From positions 5,146,001-5,210,000 of the forward strand of contig NZ_CP068595.1 in NCBI RefSeq assembly GCF_016772475.1: 64,000 nucleotides of DNA. Reading direction: 5' to 3'. Below are positions 53,625 to 62,859 of the stretch, one piece after another. The DNA comes from Paenibacillus sonchi (GTDB lineage Bacteria > Bacillota > Bacilli > Paenibacillales > Paenibacillaceae). The notes under the pieces are model-generated. The model was not told the origin of the DNA, did not search any database, and saw nothing but the letters and a program-made list of their open reading frames with translations. Position 1 is the first letter of the stretch; each line of letters begins with the position of its first letter. A program made the position numbers and the translations under genes.

Positions 53625-53972
53625 ATGGAGAAGAAGGTTCAGCAATATTACAAACTAAAAGCCAAACATAAGGAAATGGAAAAGGAACTCAGCGGGCTTC
53701 GGCAAGACATCCTGGCCTATTGCACGGAAAAAGGGGAGGCGGACAGTGAAATCGGCGGCTACAGAGTGAAGCTGATTACGCAAAACCGCAAAGAATACGA
53801 TGACGAGAAGCTGTTTCAGACGTTAGCCGATCCTGAGGTCTGGCGGCTGCTCTCCAAAGCTGACCCGGCCAAGATCGCCAGCCTGGCCAAGCTGAACATT
53901 ATTGATGAAGACAAAATCGCCCATACGTATGTACTTAAGACCATTACTCTTTTGCAGGTGGATAAGAAGTAG
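53625..53972 (+). CDS. Small coiled-coil protein of unknown function
   Basis: A 115-residue protein. The first half is a charged helix (YYKLKAKHKEMEKELSGLRQ) likely to form a coiled coil. The second half has GGYRVKLITQNRKEYDDEKLF and the repeating ADPEVWRLLSKADPAKIASL. Its charged style resembles small phage-type single-strand annealing or host-interaction proteins (Gp157-like), but no phage genes lie nearby. AGGAGAGGAGCG is the ribosome region. Confidence 0.6.
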   Translation: MEKKVQQYYKLKAKHKEMEKELSGLRQDILAYCTEKGEADSEIGGYRVKLITQNRKEYDDEKLFQTLADPEVWRLLSKADPAKIASLAKLNIIDEDKIAHTYVLKTITLLQVDKK

Positions 53973-54072
53973 CGGAGGATCAATGCTGGGCAGATGTGTG
54001 CAATCATATACTTTTTTCATAGTTATCTCACAGAATATCCGTATCCAATTGTTATTCTAAAGTCACATCCGT

Positions 54073-54336
54073 GTGCAAATCGAATCCGGTTACCCCGGTG
54101 CCTGCTGGGCAATACATATTGACGATGACGGTAATGGATTGAGCGAAACGGAGCGGGAAGCGGTATTTCAGCGGTTTTACACCGGCCCCAACGGGGTTAC
54201 AGGCCTCGGCCTGACGATTTGCCGGCAGATTGCCGCGAATTTGGATGGTGAATTAACCTATTCCAGCTCCCCGCTCGGCGGCGCCCGGTTCAGTTTCATT
54301 AAGTATGCCGGACGGTTATCCGGTACAGGCGGATAG
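54073..54336 (+). pseudogene. Histidine kinase C-terminal remnant
   Basis: The frame encodes only the end of a HATPase domain: IHIDDDGNGLSETEREAVFQ (G1 box and following), FYTGPNGVTGLGLTICRQIA (G2 box) and the final strands GARFSFI. The sensor, phosphoacceptor His and N box are absent, and the DNA before it has no related frame. It lies between two unrelated genes, so it is a leftover of a deleted two-component system. Confidence 0.7.
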
Positions 54337-54398
54337 AGAAGCTCCGGATTGGACTCGCAACCCTGTGAATTTTGCGTTAAAATGGCAATGGATACGAA

Positions 54399-54430
54399 AT
54401 CCCCGACTGCTTCAGGCAACGGGGATGTTT
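54399..54430 (+). terminator. Hairpin upstream of the aminopeptidase gene
   Basis: ATCCCCG pairs with CGGGGAT across a 14-base loop, with a short T run. It may end leftover transcription from the kinase remnant. Confidence 0.4.
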
Positions 54431-54473
54431 CGCATGGGGCAACAGCAATTATAGATACGGAGGACATGAAGCG

Positions 54474-55706
54474 ATGATGGATTTTGATGTGATGCTTGAG
54501 AAATATGCGGACCTGGTTGTCCGGGTCGGAGTGAATGTGCAGCCGGGCCAAGTGCTGATGATTCATTCGCCGCTGGAGACGGCAGAGCTTACCCGCCTGA
54601 TTGTGGGCAAAGCCTATGAAGCAGGAGCCAAATATGTGCTTGTAGATTGGGACGACGAAAAAGTCACAAGAATTCGGTATGAGAAGGCGGCGGACGATTC
54701 TTTTGGATATTACCCGCAGTGGCAGGCCGATATGCTGGAGGGCTTCGCCGAAGAGGGCGGGGCTATTTTACATATTAAGGTGCCAGATCCGGAACTGTTC
54801 CGGGGCATTGATTCCTCCAAGGTGTCCACTGCAGTAAAAGCTGCAGCCGTTGCCCGCAAGAAGTACCAGAACTACACCCGCAATAACAAAATCAGCTGGT
54901 CGCTGATCAAGGCGCCGACAAAAGCCTGGGCGGATAAGGTGTATGCCGGTCTTCCGGAGGAGGAGCGGGTAGCCGCGATGTGGGAAGCTGTATTCCAGAT
55001 GAACCGTGTAGGCAGCGGGGACCCTGTAGCCGCCTGGCGCGAACATATTGCCGACCTTAAGAAATCCCAAGACCGGATGAATGCCAAACGCTATAAAAGT
55101 CTGCACTACCGCGCTCCGGGAACAGATCTGCATGTGGAGCTTCCGGAAGGGCATCTCTGGCGCGGAGGCGGCGGCGAGAATGCAAGCGGAGTGTATTTTG
55201 TAGCCAACATGCCGACCGAAGAAATCTATACGATGCCGCACCGCAAGGGAGTTAATGGCACCGTCAGCAGTACACTTCCGCTTAATTTGAACGGACGGCT
55301 GGTGGATGGCATTACAATTACTTTTACTGATGGCAAGGTCACGGCTTATGATGCTGAATCCGGGCGCGAGCACCTGACTTCGCTGCTGGAAACGGATGAA
55401 GGAGCTTCTTATCTGGGTGAAGTGGCGCTGGTGCCGCATGATTCTCCTATTTCACGTCTGAATACAGTTTTTTATAACACCGGAATCGACGAAAATGCTT
55501 CATGCCACTTTGCGCTCGGCAGCGCATATCCTTCAAACATCGAAGGCGGAACCTCACTCAGCAGCGAAGAGCTGCTGGAACGGGGAGCCAATGTAAGCCT
55601 AACGCATGTTGACTTTATGGTCGGTTCCGCTGAGCTCGATATCGACGGCGAATTGGCCGATGGCACGATCGAGCCGGTCTTCCGCAAAGGGAACTGGGTG
55701 CTGTAG
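54474..55706 (+). CDS. M29-family aminopeptidase (AmpS-like)
   Basis: A 410-residue metallo-aminopeptidase of family M29. N-terminal part VRVGVNVQPGQVLMIHSPLE is typical, then the central YKSLHYRAPGTDLHVELPEG and GENASGVYFVANMPTEE, and the C-terminal metal-binding parts DENASCHFALGSAYP and LTHVDFMVGSAELDIDG. It trims N-terminal residues from peptides in the cytosol using cobalt or zinc. The start MM... follows GGAGG; either of two adjacent ATG codons may be used. Confidence 0.92.
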   Translation: MMDFDVMLEKYADLVVRVGVNVQPGQVLMIHSPLETAELTRLIVGKAYEAGAKYVLVDWDDEKVTRIRYEKAADDSFGYYPQWQADMLEGFAEEGGAILHIKVPDPELFRGIDSSKVSTAVKAAAVARKKYQNYTRNNKISWSLIKAPTKAWADKVYAGLPEEERVAAMWEAVFQMNRVGSGDPVAAWREHIADLKKSQDRMNAKRYKSLHYRAPGTDLHVELPEGHLWRGGGGENASGVYFVANMPTEEIYTMPHRKGVNGTVSSTLPLNLNGRLVDGITITFTDGKVTAYDAESGREHLTSLLETDEGASYLGEVALVPHDSPISRLNTVFYNTGIDENASCHFALGSAYPSNIEGGTSLSSEELLERGANVSLTHVDFMVGSAELDIDGELADGTIEPVFRKGNWVL

Positions 55707-55738
55707 AGTACATGTAATATTTTTAGTGCGGGGCCAAG

Positions 55739-55778
55739 GCTGCAAACTCACCTGAGGGTGGGCTTTGCAGCTTTTTTT
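55739..55778 (+). terminator. Terminator after the aminopeptidase gene
   Basis: GCTGCAAA pairs with TTTGCAGC, with an inner CACC/GGTG stem, followed by seven T. Strong. Confidence 0.88.
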
Positions 55779-55857
55779 ACGGAAAATTTAATTTGCCAAA
55801 ACGGTTTGGCCCGGTTCCCCGTCTTAAATATATACAGAGAAGCAAGGAGGGGAATGA

Positions 55858-56394
55858 ATGATCAGTCCCAACGCTGAAATGAAAAAGCTCACGGGCGCTG
55901 TACTGCGGGAGGATAACGCCTTTTATGATGCGGTAATGGAGCACAGCGATCAGTTGTACCGCATCGCCTACAGTTATTTGCGGAACCGGAGTGATGCGCT
56001 GGAGGCGGTGCAGGAGGCAACCTGCCGGGCCTGGATCAAACGGGCTACGCTGAAGGACCCGCAGGCGTTCAAACCGTGGATAATCCGGATTCTGATCTAT
56101 GTCTGCATCGACGAGCAAAGAAGGCGGAGAAGATCTGTCCCGACACCCGAAGCAGCAATGCGGGAACCCGTCATGCAGGACAGCAGCAGCAAGCTGGAAA
56201 TGCTGTGGGCTGTGGAGCAGGTGAAGCCGAAATACCGTCATGTGCTGCTGCTGAAGTACTACAACGATATGACCCTGACAGAAATCGCAGACTTGCTCGG
56301 AAAGCCGGAAGGAACAATCAAAACCTGGCAGCATAAAGGACTGAAGCAGCTTAGAACGATTATGAAGAACCGGGGTGAATGGAATGACCAGTAG
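55858..56394 (+). CDS. ECF-type RNA polymerase sigma factor
   Basis: A 178-residue sigma-70 family protein. Region 2: YRIAYSYLRNRSDALEAVQE, followed by AFKPWIIRILIYVCIDEQRR. Region 4: VKPKYRHVLLLKYYNDMTLT and PEGTIKTWQHKGLKQLR. The gene overlaps the anti-sigma gene by 11 bases, the standard layout for extracytoplasmic function sigma factors in Bacillales (SigV/SigM type). It is likely autoregulated. AGGAGGGG precedes the ATG. Confidence 0.9.
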   Translation: MISPNAEMKKLTGAVLREDNAFYDAVMEHSDQLYRIAYSYLRNRSDALEAVQEATCRAWIKRATLKDPQAFKPWIIRILIYVCIDEQRRRRRSVPTPEAAMREPVMQDSSSKLEMLWAVEQVKPKYRHVLLLKYYNDMTLTEIADLLGKPEGTIKTWQHKGLKQLRTIMKNRGEWNDQ

Positions 56395-57517
56395 CAGCGA
56401 AGAGCAAGCTTTGCTGGCCGATGCCGTGTATATGCAGGGAGAGCCGGATAAGGATGTTGGTAGTGCCGCCTTAAGATCGGCAATCCAGGCGGGGATGGAG
56501 CGGGGGCAGCAGAGAATGAAAAACCGTGTATTCTCCAGAGGTATGGGATTCAGTGTCATTGCAGCCGTGGTTGCCGCAGCCGTACTTTTTATCCTTCCTT
56601 ATTTACATTCTCCGCAGCCTGTCAGCACCCGCCAGTCAGTGGACTGGGGTGAGCTTGAAGTGTTCAAAGAGAACGCCATATCCAGTCTGGACCAGCCTAC
56701 GCTGGATTCGGCAATTCAAAACAAGTACATTCAGATGGTGAATCAAAAAGCAGAAGCTGAAGGATATTCGGTTACATTAAATGCCATTACGGCAGACGAA
56801 AATAAGATCATGTACTTATACACGGCAGCTACCGATGACAAGCAGGAGATTTACAGCATTAACAGTGCAAAGCTGAAAGACAGTGCCACGGACCGTTATC
56901 TGAACACAACAGGGCAGGTAGGCGGTAATGTGACGATCCCGGAACCGGAGAAAAACCATGTATTTTACGGGCGCGGCGTTGTGGAGCTGGATCGTACGGA
57001 ACCTTTTCCGCAGCAGCTGGAGGCAGAATTCAGAATCGCTTCAGTGAATCCCGGCAAGCTGGCCGACCGGAGAACGGGGACAATCATGGCAGACATGCAT
57101 TATTCTCCGGTTTTGAAGGTCCGTTTTGCGCTTGATCCCAAATTTCAGGAATACAAGACCCGGATCGTGAAGCCCAACCTGCCGTTCACCTTGAACGGGC
57201 ATGATGTGGTGCTCAGTCAGGTGGAAATGTCTCCGCTCCTTATACGGGCAAGAGTAACCTTGAAGAATCCGGCAGAGAACGGTTGGGAAACGAGGGAGGG
57301 CATCCTTGAGAATACTCTTTTTCAGGGAATAACATCGAAGGTTCAGGGGGAGTCCGTACAGCTTAGTCCGGTTTCAGGCAATGGTACGGAGGACGGTTTT
57401 GAATATTCGTTCGCCAGCAATTGGCTGAATGACCCGGAGTCGCTTGAGCTGAAGATCAAAGAGCGCAATTCCTTTGACAAACCGGATATTCAGCTTAAAA
57501 TTTACAATAAAAAGTAA
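56384..57517 (+). CDS. Anti-sigma factor with DUF4179 domain
   Basis: About 377 residues from ATG 56384 (alternative GTG 56375). A cytosolic N-terminal part, one membrane helix (about residues 48-68: GFSVIAAVVAAAVLFILPYL) and a long outer domain. The DUF4179 region holds VDWGELEVFKENAISSLDQP, then EPEKNHVFYGRGVVELDRTEPF and KNPAENGWETRE with a DUF5643-like end. This is the anti-sigma design where an outer sensing domain holds the sigma factor until cleaved. The sigma gene overlaps it by 11 bases. The signal sensed is unknown. Confidence 0.85.
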   Translation: MTSSSEEQALLADAVYMQGEPDKDVGSAALRSAIQAGMERGQQRMKNRVFSRGMGFSVIAAVVAAAVLFILPYLHSPQPVSTRQSVDWGELEVFKENAISSLDQPTLDSAIQNKYIQMVNQKAEAEGYSVTLNAITADENKIMYLYTAATDDKQEIYSINSAKLKDSATDRYLNTTGQVGGNVTIPEPEKNHVFYGRGVVELDRTEPFPQQLEAEFRIASVNPGKLADRRTGTIMADMHYSPVLKVRFALDPKFQEYKTRIVKPNLPFTLNGHDVVLSQVEMSPLLIRARVTLKNPAENGWETREGILENTLFQGITSKVQGESVQLSPVSGNGTEDGFEYSFASNWLNDPESLELKIKERNSFDKPDIQLKIYNKK

Positions 57518-57559
57518 GGGCTGCGGGCAGCCGCTCGTTCCAGCCCAGGTTAATGTTCT

Positions 57560-57590
57560 GCCGCCAGAAATGGCGGCTATTATTTTATTT
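57560..57590. terminator. Terminator after the anti-sigma gene
   Basis: GCCGCC pairs with GGCGGC around a 6-base loop, followed by TATTATTTTATTTT. Its tail overlaps the stop end of the convergent GNAT gene. Confidence 0.7.
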
Positions 57591-58134
57591 TCGCATTGTT
57601 AAACCGGAACGAAAGCTTATATCCATCGAAGGTATCACCGGCTTTTTCCTCATAAATTCCGTTTGTATAACCAGAAACGGTTTTGCGCCAGAATTTCTGG
57701 CCGATAACATTTTTGGCTGCGGGATTGGTGAACAGCTCCCAGACGCCTGCAAAACGCCTGAAGACCTGGAGTGCGGCCTGCTGCGCATAACCTTGGCCTC
57801 TGTAAGGCCGCAGCACAAAGAAATCATTCATAAAATAATCAACTCCCTTGGCGCAGTGGGGCGGTGTAGCCACCAGGGCGAAGCCCGCAGGAAGACCGTC
57901 AGCCCGGATCAGAAACGGATATAGGCAGCCCGGCTTCTCCCACCATATGTTCTGTACATCATATTGTTCAGCCAGCGTCCGCACCTCAGGGCTGTCCTCA
58001 AAAATGCCATGCCCATTAAGAACAGGCCCGTCAGTAAGCCCGTAATGCCCGGACAAATCATGCAGGTATAACGGATACATATTCTTGATGATATACGCTT
58101 CTTCCAGTGTGGTAAGGGCTGTTTCGATGTTCAT
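57580..58134 (-). CDS. GNAT-family acetyltransferase
   Basis: A 184-residue GNAT-fold protein. The segment YFMNDFFVLRPYRGQGYAQQ holds the acetyl-CoA loop (R-x-x-G-Y/x-A), and LFTNPAAKNVIGQKFWRK gives the C-terminal helix and strand. The N-terminal part has MYPLYLHDLSGHYGL, as in the YesJ-like group of acyltransferases. The substrate is unknown. Convergent with the anti-sigma gene. Confidence 0.85.
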   Translation of the reverse strand: MNIETALTTLEEAYIIKNMYPLYLHDLSGHYGLTDGPVLNGHGIFEDSPEVRTLAEQYDVQNIWWEKPGCLYPFLIRADGLPAGFALVATPPHCAKGVDYFMNDFFVLRPYRGQGYAQQAALQVFRRFAGVWELFTNPAAKNVIGQKFWRKTVSGYTNGIYEEKAGDTFDGYKLSFRFNNAKIK

Positions 58135-58315
58135 CTCATTCCAACTTTCTTTTTATGTCTGAAATATATATTTCAACTTTATAGCTGCATGTATTGCTGC
58201 AGAATAGAGAATTCCAGTATAAAAAGAGTTTGGTCTATCGTTGATAACATGTGTCCACAAAAAAATTTTTTGGCGGCCTACTTGAAATCGCTAACAACAA
58301 GTCATATAATAGGGC

Positions 58316-58333
58316 TATCGAAACGATTCGATA
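58316..58333. promoter_or_regulatory. LacI-type operator, distal copy
   Basis: TATCGAA-ACGA-TTCGATA has perfect 7-bp arms. It lies about 180 bases before the second operator and 240 bases before the sugar-binding protein gene. Two such sites allow DNA looping by a LacI tetramer. Confidence 0.65.
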
Positions 58334-58496
58334 ACAGATTTCACGAACAACCGATTATTTTTAGAAAAGTTATTCCTTTTCGAGGAAAATTGTAGAAAAA
58401 GTGGTTTCAGGTCTCCTAATCTGGGTAATTTAAGACTGTGGGCTCTGTATTCCATCCTTAATTTCACAGCTGAACTCGAATTTTTTTTCGAAATTA

Positions 58497-58512
58497 ATCG
58501 AAACGTTTCGAT
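58497..58512. promoter_or_regulatory. LacI-type operator, proximal copy
   Basis: ATCGAAACGTTTCGAT is a perfect 16-bp palindrome with the central CG expected for LacI-family sites. It lies 60 bases before the sugar-binding protein start. The rest of 58135-58572 is AT-rich, with another TCGAA...TTCGA pair at 58476-58491; no gene was found there. Confidence 0.75.
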
Positions 58513-58572
58513 GTAAGGGCTTAATTCATAGTTTTTGAAATTACGCACACACTAAAACAGGGGTGAAAGAGA

Positions 58573-59817
58573 ATGAAGAAAAAAACAGGTTTAGTGATTA
58601 CTTCAGCATTATTGGGATTCTCGTTGGTTGCAGCAGGTTGCGGGAGCTCCAATAATGAATCCGCATCAAGCGACAGCAAAACATTGAAGGTGTGGTTCAT
58701 GGGTACTGCCGACACCGTGACACCAATTGCCAAGATGTATGAAGAAAAGAATCCCGGCATCAAAGTGGAAGTACAAGCTATCCCTTGGGATAATGCACAT
58801 GACAAACTGCTGACCGCCGTAGCTTCCAAGAACGGTCCGGACGTAGTTCAAATGGGCACAACCTGGATTCCTGAATTTGCAGCTGCCGGTGCGCTGAAGG
58901 ATATGGCACCTTATATCGAAAAATACCCAAGCATGAAAGCGGAAAACTTCTTCGACGGAGCTGTTCAAACGACCAAATATCAAGACAAGACAGTAGCTAT
59001 TCCTTTCTATGTTGAAACCCGGGCAATGTTCTACCGCACGGACCTGCTGGGTGAGGTTGGCTATCCTGAAGGTCCCAAGACTTGGGATGAACTGAAGGAT
59101 GCGAGCAAGAAGCTGGTAGCCAAAGGCGGAGCCGGACATTATGCACTTCCAATCGAAGCGAAGGATTCGATCTATACCGCAATCTTTGCCTGGCAGAACG
59201 GAAGCGAGCTGATTGACAGCAACCGTAAGCCGCAGTTCAATCAGCCGGCATATGTGGAAACTATTAATTTTCTGAAGAGCTTCTATGATGAAGGCCTGTC
59301 CCCTAAAGGCACTGATCTGGATACCGTTGCCGCATTTAAGGATGGCACCATGGGAATGTTCATCAGCGGTCCTTGGATGATTCAGACCGTGAAAGAAAAA
59401 GCGCCGGAGATTGACGGCAAGTGGGCTGTAACCACATTGCCTGCGAAGAAAACCAACACCTCCTCTATTGGCGGTGCGGACCTGTCCATCTTCAACTACA
59501 GCAAGAATCCGGATGAAGCCGCGAAGTTCATTGCCTTCATGGCTGAACAGGATGCACAGCTGAAATTCTATGAAACCTCCAACTCCATGCCTGCACTTAA
59601 GGCTGCTTGGGAGAATGATGCTCTGAAGGACCCGATGATCCAAGCCTTCGGCAAACAGCTTGAGAACAGCCGTCCTGCTCCAATGGTCACCGAATATGAA
59701 GAAATTGCAAAAGCGGCTATGGCCTCTTTCGAACAGATTACGGTGGGCGGTGCGGATACGCAAACCGAACTCGACAAGTTGAACGCCAAAGCTAATGAAC
59801 TGCTCGGCAACAAGTAA
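58573..59817 (+). CDS. Sugar-binding lipoprotein of an ABC importer
   Basis: A 414-residue family 1 solute-binding protein. The signal ends at a lipobox (VAAGC, Cys near residue 17), then TLKVWFMGTADTVTPIAKMY, YVETRAMFYRTDLLGEVGYP, AAFKDGTMGMFISGPWMIQT and YEEIAKAAMASFEQI, all typical of malto- or cello-oligosaccharide binders. It heads a cluster with two permeases, a LacI regulator and a GH3 glucosidase, so a beta-linked oligosaccharide such as cellobiose is likely. No ATPase gene is included; it probably shares a MsmX-type ATPase. Confidence 0.92.
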   Translation: MKKKTGLVITSALLGFSLVAAGCGSSNNESASSDSKTLKVWFMGTADTVTPIAKMYEEKNPGIKVEVQAIPWDNAHDKLLTAVASKNGPDVVQMGTTWIPEFAAAGALKDMAPYIEKYPSMKAENFFDGAVQTTKYQDKTVAIPFYVETRAMFYRTDLLGEVGYPEGPKTWDELKDASKKLVAKGGAGHYALPIEAKDSIYTAIFAWQNGSELIDSNRKPQFNQPAYVETINFLKSFYDEGLSPKGTDLDTVAAFKDGTMGMFISGPWMIQTVKEKAPEIDGKWAVTTLPAKKTNTSSIGGADLSIFNYSKNPDEAAKFIAFMAEQDAQLKFYETSNSMPALKAAWENDALKDPMIQAFGKQLENSRPAPMVTEYEEIAKAAMASFEQITVGGADTQTELDKLNAKANELLGNK

Positions 59818-59844
59818 GTGACCGTACAGCATTAACCTTGCCAG

Positions 59845-59887
59845 ACATACTGCCGGAATCTCCCGATAAGAGGTCCCGGCAGTGTGT
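59845..59887 (+). terminator. Attenuator-like hairpin between binding protein and permease genes
   Basis: ACATACTGCCGG pairs with CCGGCAGTGTGT (12 bp, one G-T pair). It lies between the binding protein gene and its permease gene and lacks a T tract. Such hairpins raise the amount of binding protein over permease by protecting its mRNA. Confidence 0.6.
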
Positions 59888-59942
59888 GCGTTCATTCTTA
59901 TCCAGCGAAGAAGTGCAAGAAAGCGAAGGGATGTGAGCAATT

Positions 59943-60842
59943 GTGAGTTCATTTGTGAAGCAGTGGCATAAAAATAAATACCCGTATATGTTTATCGCAC
60001 CTGCCGTAATCCTGCTGACCTTATTTTCCATTATTCCAATTATTATCGCGCTGTTCATCAGCTTTACCGATATGGATTTGGTCGGGCTTGCGGATTATTC
60101 GAGTATCAGCGGTGCGGGTTTTGCGAATTATATCAATATTTTCAAAGACCCGGTCTTCTTGAAGTCTATGTACAACACGATGATTTATGTAGTGATCGGG
60201 GTACCGCTCGTGGTGGCCGCCTCCATGGGAGTCGCCCTGCTGCTCAATTACGGAACGGGCTGGCTGTTCAAAAGCTTCCGTGTCATCTACTATATGCCGT
60301 CCATCACCAACATTGTGGCCGTGGCGGTAGTATGGGGATACTTGTATAACGGCAGCTATGGTCTTTTCAACTATATTCTGTCTATATTTGGACTTCCGGC
60401 GCAGCAATGGCTCCAGGACCCGACACTGGCGAAATTATCGCTGATCCTGCTGGCGTTCTGGAAATCCATCGGGCTTAATATGATTATTTTTCTGGCGGCA
60501 CTGCAGGGCATTCCCCGCTCTTATTATGAAGCGGCTGAGATTGACGGGGCGACCGGCTGGAAGAAGCTGCGCTTCATCACGGTTCCTTTGCTGGGATTTG
60601 CTACTTTCTTTGTGACCATTACGACTTTGATTGGCTGGATTCAGTTCTTCGAAGAACCGCTGGTAATGACCAAGGGCGGACCGCTCAATGCAACGATGTC
60701 GATGGCACTCTTCATTTACAACAACGGCTTCCAGCTCAGCAAGTTTGGTTATGCGGCTGCCGGCTCGTTTGTGCTGTTCATCATCATCATTATTGTGACG
60801 CTCATTCAATTCGCGGTCAAAAAGAAAGAAGTGGAATATTAA
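59943..60842 (+). CDS. Sugar ABC permease, MalF type
   Basis: A 299-residue permease with six membrane helices from a GTG start. The family EAA loop is YYEAAEIDGATGWKKLRFIT, followed by the coupling helix VPLLGFATFF. HKNKYPYMFIAPAVILLTLF opens the first helix. It forms a heterodimer with the next gene product and imports the sugar held by the binding protein. The gene follows the binding protein after an attenuator-like hairpin. Confidence 0.93.
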   Translation: MSSFVKQWHKNKYPYMFIAPAVILLTLFSIIPIIIALFISFTDMDLVGLADYSSISGAGFANYINIFKDPVFLKSMYNTMIYVVIGVPLVVAASMGVALLLNYGTGWLFKSFRVIYYMPSITNIVAVAVVWGYLYNGSYGLFNYILSIFGLPAQQWLQDPTLAKLSLILLAFWKSIGLNMIIFLAALQGIPRSYYEAAEIDGATGWKKLRFITVPLLGFATFFVTITTLIGWIQFFEEPLVMTKGGPLNATMSMALFIYNNGFQLSKFGYAAAGSFVLFIIIIIVTLIQFAVKKKEVEY

Positions 60843-60885
60843 GCATCAGCTTGCGGGCTGCCAGCTTAAGAAGGAGGGAACAGGC

Positions 60886-61710
60886 ATGGCATTAAGAATG
60901 AAACATATCGAAAAGGGCCTGATGATCGCGCTGCTCATTATCGGAGGTCTGCTGATGATGGTGCCGTTCATCTGGATGATCGGCTCGTCCTTTAAACCTG
61001 AGAATGAATTTACTGTAATTCCGCCAACACTTTTTCCGAGCCACCCGACATTCTCCAACTACCGGGATTTGTTCGTGAAAATGGACTTTGTGATCTATTT
61101 GAAAAATACACTGATTATCGTGCTCTGCTCCTTTGTGGGGCTGTTTCTGAACGCGATGGCCGGTTATGCTTTTGCTAAATTTGATTTTCCCGGTAAAAAC
61201 AAGTTTTTCTATATTATTCTGGCGACGATGATGATCCCTGGACAGGTGACGATGATTCCAACCTATCTGATCATTAACCAGCTGCATTTGGTGAATACGA
61301 TGGCGGGGATTGTATTGCCTGGTCTGGTGGGGGCGTTCGCAATTTTCCTGTTCCGGCAGTTCATGACGACGATTCCTATCGATTTATTGGAGGCGGCAAG
61401 ATTGGACGGGGCGGGCGAGCTGCGGATTTTCTTCCAGCTGATGGTGCCGATCGTGAAGCCGGTTTTTGCCGTACAGGGTATCCTTACCTTTATTGGGGCG
61501 TGGAACAGCTTCCTCTGGCCGTTGATTATTGCCAATGATGAGAGACTGTATACCTTATCCGTAGGGCTGTCGCTGCTCAAAGGCCAATACGGAACCGAGT
61601 TCGGACTGCAGATGGCCGGAGCCGCGTTCATGGTCGTGCCGATTATTATTATATTTATCTTCTTCCAAAAGCATATCATAGAAGGATATACCATCTCCGG
61701 CATAAAATAA
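60886..61710 (+). CDS. Sugar ABC permease, MalG type
   Basis: A 274-residue permease with six helices and the EAA loop PIDLLEAARLDGAGELRIFF. The C-terminal sequence HIIEGYTISGIK is typical of MalG/LacG permeases. AAGAAGGAGGG precedes the ATG. It pairs with the upstream MalF-type permease, and the LacI regulator gene begins about 45 bases after its stop. Confidence 0.93.
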   Translation: MALRMKHIEKGLMIALLIIGGLLMMVPFIWMIGSSFKPENEFTVIPPTLFPSHPTFSNYRDLFVKMDFVIYLKNTLIIVLCSFVGLFLNAMAGYAFAKFDFPGKNKFFYIILATMMIPGQVTMIPTYLIINQLHLVNTMAGIVLPGLVGAFAIFLFRQFMTTIPIDLLEAARLDGAGELRIFFQLMVPIVKPVFAVQGILTFIGAWNSFLWPLIIANDERLYTLSVGLSLLKGQYGTEFGLQMAGAAFMVVPIIIIFIFFQKHIIEGYTISGIK

Positions 61711-61753
61711 TATAGAGAAGCATATTTGCATGTCTCGGGAAGGATTGAATGAA

Positions 61754-62746
61754 ATGGCAACGATCAAGGATGTGGCCAAGCTGGCAGGGGTAGCTTTGTC
61801 AACCGCATCATACGCAATGAGCGGCGACAGCAAGGTGAGCGCCAAGACCAGAGAAAAAGTGCTTGAGGCCGCAAGGCAGCTGAATTATCAGAAAAATGGT
61901 TTTGCCATGGATTTGAAAAGAAGCCGCACGAACACGATTGCCCTCATATTGACGGATTTATCCGGGCCGTATTATTCAGAACTTATCCGCAGCATTCAGG
62001 ATGTGGCTTTATCCAATTCCTATGATCTTATAGCCTGCAGCTCTATGGGCGGGAAAGACTCTACGGCAGTAAGGTTTCTTCTGGAAAAAAGAGTGGATGG
62101 AGCTATAGTGCTGGCTCATAATATTACCGATGAAATTCTTCAGGCTGCCGGAAGCTCAAGGTTTCCGATTGTGGTGATGGACAGGCTGATTGCCGGTGAA
62201 GGACTGATCAATGTTGTGGTCGACGGAGAGCTGGGAGGCTATAGTGCTACCCGTTATCTGATCGATAAAGGTCATCAGCATATCGCCTACATCAGCGGCC
62301 CGGCCAATTCCTATGACAATGCGCTGCGGTATAAGGGGTTTGTACGTGCGATGCGCGAAGCCGGGCTTGAGGAGAAAGCCAAGTGGAAGCTGAACGGCGG
62401 ATTTATCCGTGAAGGCGGATATAAGTCCACTAAGATGATGCTGATGCAGGGGGAACTGCCGTCAGCCATCTTTTACGCGAATGATGAAATGGCAGTGGGA
62501 GGAATGAAAGCTCTGGAGGAAGGCGGAATTTCCGTGCCGGAGGATATTTCGGTGATCGGTTTTGACGATATCCAGTTGGCTGAATACATCCAGCCCCCGC
62601 TGACCACCATCCGTCAGCCGATGTACGAATCCGGTTCTCTGGCCAGCCATCTGCTGTTTCAAATGCTGAACGGAGATACCGTGAACGATTTCTATAAGCT
62701 TAAGATTGAACTGGTGGAACGCCAATCCGTCCTGCCTCAGAAGTAA
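61754..62746 (+). CDS. LacI-family repressor of the sugar cluster
   Basis: About 330 residues from ATG 61754 behind GGAAGG; an in-frame ATG at 61730 lacks a site. The hinge helix-turn-helix is TIKDVAKLAGVALSTASYAM and the sugar-binding domain has TNTIALILTDLSGPYYSELI, then the C-terminal FDDIQLAEYIQPPLTTIRQP. LacI regulators of this branch bind palindromes with a central CG; the three palindromes at 58316, 58497 and 62860 match that form, so the protein likely controls this cluster and the GH3 gene. The inducer is probably a sugar imported by the cluster. Confidence 0.92.
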   Translation: MATIKDVAKLAGVALSTASYAMSGDSKVSAKTREKVLEAARQLNYQKNGFAMDLKRSRTNTIALILTDLSGPYYSELIRSIQDVALSNSYDLIACSSMGGKDSTAVRFLLEKRVDGAIVLAHNITDEILQAAGSSRFPIVVMDRLIAGEGLINVVVDGELGGYSATRYLIDKGHQHIAYISGPANSYDNALRYKGFVRAMREAGLEEKAKWKLNGGFIREGGYKSTKMMLMQGELPSAIFYANDEMAVGGMKALEEGGISVPEDISVIGFDDIQLAEYIQPPLTTIRQPMYESGSLASHLLFQMLNGDTVNDFYKLKIELVERQSVLPQK

Positions 62747-62859
62747 TATTTCCAGGTTTCCCGCTAAAAGCGGCGGGTTATCGAAACAAAGCGAAACGTT
62801 TATGATTTATTTCGATGATATAAGATATAACGCCATATTATAAAAGAGATAGAGAAAGA

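Noticed and set aside
58497..58512. CcpA cre site before the sugar-binding protein gene.
   Set aside because: The palindrome lacks the G at position 2 and the C near the end of the cre consensus, and the same core recurs before the GH3 gene with a LacI gene between them.
58666..59952. A 428-codon open frame on the minus strand within the sugar-binding protein gene.
   Set aside because: The plus-strand protein has a lipobox and all family motifs; the reverse frame arises from codon bias.
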